A stretch of DNA of 64,000 nucleotides, from the NCBI GenBank assembly GCA_020744225.1, contig JAGMWG010000001.1, forward strand, positions 496,001-560,000, read 5' to 3'. This document shows positions 57,662 through 64,000 of this stretch, piece after piece. Each line of letters opens with the position of its first letter. Within the stretch, counting starts at the first letter, position 1. Source of the DNA: Paraphoma chrysanthemicola (taxonomy: Eukaryota > Ascomycota > Dothideomycetes > Pleosporales > Phaeosphaeriaceae). The position numbers were made by a program, and so were the translations under genes. The notes beneath the pieces were generated by a model. That model saw only the letters and a program-made list of their open reading frames with translations. It ran no database searches and was not told the origin of the DNA.

Positions 57662-60600
57662 ATGTCCACTGCCGCGACTGCGAGCAGCTCCTCCAATGCG
57701 CTGAACCCGCCCGCCGCCCAGACAGCCCGACCACTGAAGATGAGCACGACGGGCAAGGTCCTCGACGCACAGCGCAAGCCCGGCAGCCCCGTCGACGGCG
57801 GCCAGAGGTAAGCTCCTCCCGCCTCCCGCACTGCTTCACTGCACAGGTGCACACGGCCCGGCCTGGCCTTCGGGCCACGCTTCGTGAGCTCGTTGGACAC
57901 CACCCGCGCCCGCTCGCTCGAATTTCGCGGTGCGACGTGCGGGCAGTCACAAGGAGCCACGGTGCAACGCCGCGGTCCTCCAATGGCAGAGCCCCGCGCA
58001 TGTGCTGCTTGACTCCTGTGCTCTACGGCGCTGCTTCTATGCCGTGTCTCTCTCCTCTGCTCCTCTGCCTTTGTATATCCGCAATGCTGACTCGGCCACC
58101 CCCACAGGAAGCCACCCCAAAAGGCATGGACCCAGGGCACCAACCCCATCACCCAGCGCCCGTCAAACCCTCCCGCCTCCAACGGCGCCACGACCGCCCC
58201 TAAGCCGTCGCCAAACTCGACCGCGTCGCCAGGCGAGGCCGGCGTCCCGATGCGGCACCTTAGCGATCGGATGATGTACCTGTTGGCCAACCTGACTGTG
58301 AGCCCGACCCGTATGAACCTCCTATAGCAAGCACAAGACTAATGAGTCGATGCAGGGCCTACCGGGCACCATCACTCTCAAGAACGGTGAAAAGTACTCC
58401 GGCGTACTTTCTGGCACCTCACTCGACCCAAGCGAGCTCCGATATGTGTTTAAGATGGTTAAGAAGCTGCTGCCGGCTGCCAACGCCCAGACGAACGGCA
58501 CTGGTGACATCTCTGACGACTACGTTGGCGTGGGAGACTACCACGTCATGTCCTTTGACATGAGCGATGTCGCTGATTTTAACGTCAACAACGTGGTGCT
58601 GGACAAGTCCCAGACCAAGGGCCAGAATGGCACAGCTGGCTTCCGAACTGACACTGACATTTCGGGCAACATGGCCATCCGCGAGCGCAATCTGCAAAAG
58701 TGGGAGCCGACTGAGATCGACCCCAACCTCACCTTGGAATCCTCGGGTCGCTCATCAGAGTGGGACCAGTTTTCAACCAACGAACGACTATTTGGTGTCA
58801 AGAGCAACTATGACGAGACGTACTACACCACCACTATCAACAGAAGTGATCCCCAATACGCGCAGAAGGCTGCTCGTGCTGAGAAGCTTGCGAGAGAGAT
58901 TGAAGCAAGCAGTGCCCTCAACTCGCATGTACGTGAGGAACGTGGTGGGCATGCGCCTGCAGATGACGGTGGGGACGAGGAAGACAAGTACAGCGGAGTT
59001 CGAAGAGACTATTCACAAGTATCCAGTGGGCCCAGCAAGTACACACCTCCAGCGCGACGTGCTCCTGCCCCTCAAGCGACTGTCCCCGGTGCGCCTGTAG
59101 ATCCTGCGATCATATCGTCCTCTGTTGCGCGACCTGATGCTGTACCCAAGGCGACTACTCAGCGTACGGCGAGCCCTGCCGCAGAGAAAGCTCCTGCCAC
59201 CGAGCCGGCCAAGGTTGATGTTGACGTGCCAAAGGGCCCAGCAGCCTCCAATCCTTTAGACATTCTTAAGGACAGCGCTACCAAAGCTGAGGTAAAGTCC
59301 GCTGCAGCAGCAAAGCCGACTCCAGATGCATCACAGAAGCCAAGCAGCACGATCAAGCCGACCGTAGCTGCCATCCCTCCGCGGAAAACTGGCCGACCCC
59401 ACGACGCAACGACCAACGTTGAGCATGATCTGCTGGATTCCTTCAAGCAATTTTCCGCTGCAGAGAAGCTGCGCATGTCCGAGCGACAACGCACAATCGC
59501 GAGGGAGAACAAAGCCGTCAAATTGAACGATCTCAAAAAGTTTGCTCTCAATTTCAAACTAAGCACCCCTGTTCCATCAGATCTTGTTCCCATTCTGGCC
59601 AAAGATGAGACCAAGCAGCAAGCGATTGTTGAGAAGGCTCTGAAGCAAGCCCAAGAAACAAAGACCACTCCACCAAAACCTGCCAGCACCTTGGTCGACG
59701 TTAAGGCGACTGCACGACCCGCTCCGACAAAACCGGACTCCACCCACGCGTCCCCAAGCGCAGGACAACCGAACCAGCGACCTCGTCCAGGCCAGCCGCC
59801 TTATGCATCGGCTAGCATGCGTGAACGATCGCAGCAGAACTTCAATCAGATACCACCGCGTGGACAGGGACCGCTCAGCACGCGTCTACAGTTGAGCCAC
59901 CAGCAGCATAAGCAACAGAGCGGTTTGCCTTATAACAACATCCCCCAGCCTATACCTGCTCAGGACATGCGCGCGCCACCGACCGGTCCATCTAATCCAT
60001 CTAGCGGTATCCAAACACCCACATCTACCGTATCAACCAGATTCAATGTGCGAGCCAACGAGTTCAAGCCCAACCCAGCGGCAAACACATTCCAACCGCT
60101 CGGGAATCCGAGCACCAACTCAAGTCCACGGCCAACTTCTGCGACCAAGCCAGAGCCTCGCAAGCCTCTAGCTATCACAAGCTTCTTTGGCGGACAACGC
60201 CCACCAGCTAAACAAGCAGAGACGAAGGAAAATTTTAATGCCATCGCGCGGATGCAGAAGGAAGCTCAAGCACAGGTTACCACCAAGACACACAGCGACT
60301 TTCCACCGCCCTTCCGCACGCCCCCGACCTGGGACTTCCCAACTGCCAACGCCGAGAAGACTCACGTGCAAATGTTTGAGCACGCCACGGCCCCGTGCCT
60401 CTCTCGGCACCCCATGGTGCAATGAGCAATGGATCTATTCCACATCAGCACCAGCTACCCCCCCATCTCCACGGACCGCAACCCGGAAACCAAGGTCAGA
60501 ATTCACACCACACTCCTCGTGGACCGCCGGTCCAGCCGCATCACGGTCAAGCCCCACATCATTACGGAGGGGAGCATATGCAGTTCTCGCACTCAACATC

Positions 60601-61318
60601 ATCTGTCCACCCTTCGCCTCGACCTATGCCGCCTTACGTGTATGGTCAACAGCCACAACCCATGCCTGGATATCCCCAACAGGTACAAATGCCCCAATAT
60701 GGAATGAGTCCAGGGGTCCAGCATGTCGGCCTTCGCAACGCACAGCCTGGCCAGTTCATCAGTCCGCCGCCTGCGATAGGTGGCCACATGATGACGAACC
60801 AGCCTTCCAATGGGCCCTTCATGGGAATGCCGGGCAACCCGCAGATGCAGATGTACTCTCCGGCCCCTGGACCGGCCTATCCCCAGTATCCAGGACACAT
60901 GCCTGGGGGGCCTGGTACGAATGGGGCATTCCCAAATAGCCCTCGACCCGGGGCTCCAATGATGAGCCACCAAGGCTCGCAACAAGGCCACCAACAGCCG
61001 CCCATGATGTACATGCAAGCCGGTGCGCAAGGACCCCAGATGTTCCAAGTACCACCTGGTTCCAGTACGTTCACACTTGTGCGATCAACAGACTCCCACT
61101 AACACATGACAGTGACTCCTATGCGAGGGCCTTATCCACAACCCCACCAGCCTCACTATGGCTCACCCCACCAGCACCACCAGTTTCCACACCAACACCG
61201 CGGCACTCCAAGCGGAAGCTACTCTCAGCCCATGATGCAGCAGCATTCGATACCGGGCCAAGGTCCGCCCACTGGCCCGGTCAATCACGGCCCTGATGGC
61301 AGCGACGAGCCCAAATGA
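57662..61318 (+). CDS. PBP1: Ataxin-2 homologue PBP1, frame broken by a one-base shift
   Basis: RNA-granule protein that binds poly(A)-binding protein; in yeast it restrains TORC1. Exons: 57662-57807, 58108-58297, 58356-61064 (containing the shift) and 61113-61318. The Lsm domain starts at DRMMYLLANLTGLPGTITLKNGEKYSG, split by intron 2. The LsmAD domain follows (ERLFGVKSNYDE...YTTTINRSD). A PAM2-like motif FKPNPAANTFQP would bind the PABP MLLE domain. The C-terminus is Pro/Gln/Met-rich. At the C run 60391-60394 the frame ends after 11 more codons. One extra C restores a continuous frame into VPLSAPHGAMSNGSIPHQHQLP and on to the last exon, about 1083 residues. A sequencing or assembly error is the simplest reading. 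Confidence 0.9.
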
Positions 61319-62042
61319 TGTTTTGCGATCAAGGGCCTGTCCACTGTGGGCAACGAGTCTTACTGACTCTCACTGATGTCGATACTCGCTTGTCCAAGTG
61401 TCCACCAAAGTTCGCTTCATCCAGCGAAGCTCTGCACAACATCATTTTGTCGAGGTGATTACAAGCATGAGCGCCCCGGCGTTGGTTGGGCATATCTGGC
61501 GTCCAAAATACCTCTGGTTGGTCAAGAGAGCGCGGGTATGTATTGGAGTTAGGTGGAAGGGCATGTATAGAGCATGACGGGTTGTGGGTAGTTCGCTACG
61601 CCTTGGATGAAGCTTGCTGAGGAGAGGTGAGAAAGCCAAGTATATCCGTTACGCTCTCGGGGCCAGAGACGCCGCCGCACATGTGTAGAGGAAGAGAGAG
61701 AATCAACACGTGCTGGTAGCGAGGCAGATATGGTCATGCTTTTGCAGGCCTGACAAATCAACTTAATCAACCTTCAAACGTATTCATATAATGCCCGTGA
61801 TGCATGTTTCAGTCTTCGCATCCGGTTCACTGGGCATGTGGCAGGAGCACACGACCAAAGTGCACGTGCAAACTAGCGCTAGTTTCCGTTGCCGTTCCGT
61901 TGCCGACCGATACCCACTCTTAACGACGCGGGCGTCGCGAGGTCGCGCTTCTGTGTATTTCCACCACATCTGCTTCAGTAGCCTATGCCTCAGTTCGAGA
62001 CTTGATACGCTGGCGCAAATTGAGGAGTTTGAGCTTCATAGC
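61319..62042. other. Intergenic, transporter promoter
   Basis: 724 bp between PBP1 and the transporter. No gene or repeat recognised. Confidence 0.5.
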
Positions 62043-63846
62043 ATGACCGATACAGCCGCGGAACCGCTCATTTCGGACAGCCGCTCGTTCGCCCATGGAC
62101 GCAGTAATAGCGAGGATGCAGATGGAAGCGAAGTAGACGAGAGCGCCCTGGTATCGCCAGGACTATTCATATGGGGGCTCACGGTGTGTGCCGGAGTCAG
62201 TGGGCTTCTATTTGGCTATGAGTATGTAGGACAAGATTCAACAACAAGACCTGTAGCCACTTTATTTTCGCGCATTCTACCCTCGCTCGCAACACCGCGC
62301 GCAAAGACTGACTGAGTACTATAGTACTGGCGTGATATCCTCGACTCTTGTCTCGATCGGTTCCTCGCTGTCCCACCGTCCTCTCACGACTTTGGACAAG
62401 TCCCTCATAACGTCGTCGACATCCTTCTTTGCGCTCGTTGCTTCGCCGCTCACGGGCATCCTTGCCGACGCGTTTGGTCGACGTAGCATTATTTTCATTG
62501 CGGATATACTTTTTATTGTTGGGGCACTCGTGCAGGCGTTTTCGGGCACAGTATGGGGCATGATTGTGGGACGAAGCGTGGTGGGCGCAGCCGTTGGATC
62601 AGCGAGCTTCGTTATACCCATGTACATAAGTGAACTGGCTCCGAGTGCATTCCGCGGACGACTTGTCACCGTCTCGAGCTTGTTCATCACGGGTGGGCAG
62701 GTTGTTGCGTACATCATTGGCTGGCTATTTTCGACTCGGCCGCATGGTTGGCGATGGATGGTTGGACTAGGAGCCCTTCCAGCGGCGTTTCAATTCTGCA
62801 TGCTATTCCTGCTTCCGGAAACACCGCGCTATCTTGTCAAAATTGGGCGCAAAGAGCAGGCAAGAAGAGTGCTTCGAAGTGTGTATGGCAAGGGGGATGG
62901 CATGGAGAGTCTGGTGACTGGAGTGTTGAGGAAGGTAGAGAAAGAAATCATGGAAGAAGATGATGCTGCCGGCGAGCGAGGCGGATCAGAAACTGCGAAA
63001 CATGGATGGAGAGGGAAAATGGCTAGAATCAACGACAACTTCACGCAATTGGTGGCGGTAGGCGGTAATCGTAGAGCGCTCATAATAGCGTGTATGCTTC
63101 AAGGTTTCCAGCAACTTTGCGGATTTGTACGTCCTTCATCCCCTTTGCAAAACACAGTCTCGTTGTTTGCCGATATATTTGCTAACTCACCAGTGAAGAA
63201 CTCCCTAATGTACTTCTCCGCCACCATCTTCCGCCTCGTAGGCTTCCAATCGCCCACTCTAACATCCCTCTCCATCGCCATAACAAACTTCGCCTTCACA
63301 CTCGTCGCCTTCCACTACATCGACCGCGTCGGGCGTCGCCGCATCCTACTCTGGTCCGTTCCCATCATGGTCGTAGGCCTCGCTTTATGCGCCATTTCGT
63401 TTGGCTTCGTCGACCTCTCCGGCGAAGAAGGCGCATCCGCCATTGCGCCTACTCACGAAAGCAAAATCTGGCCGCTCGTCATCCTAACAGCCATGGTAAT
63501 CTATGTCGCCGGCTACGCGATCGGTCTGGGCAACGTTCCATGGCAGCAATCAGAACTGTTCCCTCTATCTGTCCGCTCTCTGGGATCTGCGTTCGCGACG
63601 GCAACGAACTGGGGCTCGAATACGGTTGTGGGGCTGACGTTTTTGCCCATGATGGAGTTTTTCACGCCAACGGGCACGTTTGCATTGTATGCGTTGGTGT
63701 GTGTGGCGTGTTGGGTAACGATTATGAGGATTTATCCCGAGACGGCGGGGCTGGGGTTGGAGGATGTTGGGGGGTTGTTGAGGGATGGGTGGGGTGTGAA
63801 GGAAAGTGTGAAGGGGTTTGAAGCAAGGAGAAGGCAAAGGGCGTGA
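62043..63846 (+). CDS. MFS sugar/myo-inositol proton symporter (ITR type)
   Basis: Plasma-membrane H+-coupled transporter of the sugar porter family, 542 residues. Exons are 62043-62221, 62325-63126 and 63199-63846. Landmarks: GLLFGYDTGVISS (TM1, joined across intron 1), GILADAFGRRS (loop 2-3), PMYISELAPSAFRGR, PETPRYLV, IDRVGRRR, NVPWQQSELFPLSVRSLGSA and the C-terminal PETAGLGLEDV. The PWQQSELFPL and DTGVISS contexts are those of myo-inositol transporters, which is the likely substrate class. The second intron (72 bp) is stop-free and a multiple of three, but it lies between GF and NSLMYFSATIF, where family members have no insertion. Confidence 0.92.
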
Positions 63847-64000
63847 AGCAAGAAATGTGACTGTTACCTCTTGACGTGCTTTTGTTGCTGCTGTTAAGTG
63901 TCGTAGTGCCAGACAGATCCGAATTCGCAGTTGTTGTCAGCAAAACTGCTCCTTTCTCGACAGCAAGATGAGCACCTTATTCGTGGTCTATGCTTGCAGC

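Noticed and set aside
57586..58290. 234-codon minus-strand ORF over PBP1 exons 1-2
   Set aside because: Antisense to spliced PBP1 exons with exact phase agreement; no domain.
60386..60400. Programmed ribosomal frameshift or hidden intron as the cause of the PBP1 shift
   Set aside because: No slippery heptamer with a convincing structure seen and no GT...AG pair that rejoins the frames; a single missing C in a homopolymer is simpler.
63127..63198. Retention of the 72-bp second intron of the transporter as coding
   Set aside because: It is stop-free and in frame, but it has a good GTACGT donor and CTAAC branch site, and removal restores the uninterrupted GFNSLMYF family sequence.

Overview
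This 64 kb window is nuclear DNA of a filamentous ascomycete (Pezizomycotina). The genes carry many short introns of about 45-90 bp with GTRNGT donors and CTAAC-type branch sites. The gene set (three Zn2Cys6 regulators, a WSC-domain copper-radical oxidase, a CE8 pectinesterase, a fungal sphingolipid desaturase, DUF7918 proteins) is typical of such fungi. The secreted plant-polymer enzymes suggest a plant-associated or saprotrophic Dothideomycete-like lifestyle; the class is an inference. I rebuilt splicing by hand. For almost every gene, exon phases add up to an intact frame, and predicted lengths match the families.

1-10 kb: the C-terminal part of the mismatch-repair endonuclease MLH3 (cut by the window edge), a pectinesterase, a glyoxal oxidase with three WSC domains, a Zn2Cys6 regulator and a short-chain dehydrogenase. 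10-21 kb: an orphan protein with an ABM-like start, a decayed J-domain relic, a sphingolipid delta-4 desaturase, two divergent Zn2Cys6 regulators and a tRNA-Ala(AGC). 21-35 kb is mainly housekeeping: an SV2-like MFS transporter, Elongator subunit ELP1, cytochrome oxidase subunit COX8, the exosome helicase MTR4 (divergent from COX8 across 330 bp) and the proteasome tether CUT8/STS1. 36-45 kb: a tandem pair of DUF7918 paralogues, a peroxisomal acyl-CoA oxidase with three CCTCGG boxes upstream, and a PTC2/3-type PP2C phosphatase. 45-64 kb: two orphan genes and a 2 kb gene-poor stretch with a purine minisatellite, then an aldehyde dehydrogenase, TOR subunit LST8, polarity factor BUD6 with an unassigned ORF just downstream, the ataxin-2 homologue PBP1 (broken by a one-base frameshift), and an inositol/sugar transporter.

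I see no convincing secondary-metabolite cluster, CRISPR-like array, virus or intact transposon. Most neighbours are functionally unrelated, as is usual in fungal genomes. The observations most worth follow-up are three GC-AG introns, one of which could gate two PP2C C-termini; DUF7918-A introns that can be retained without breaking the frame; the C4/C5 frameshift in PBP1; the J-domain relic; the fatty-acid-type boxes before the acyl-CoA oxidase; and several uncharacterised proteins.
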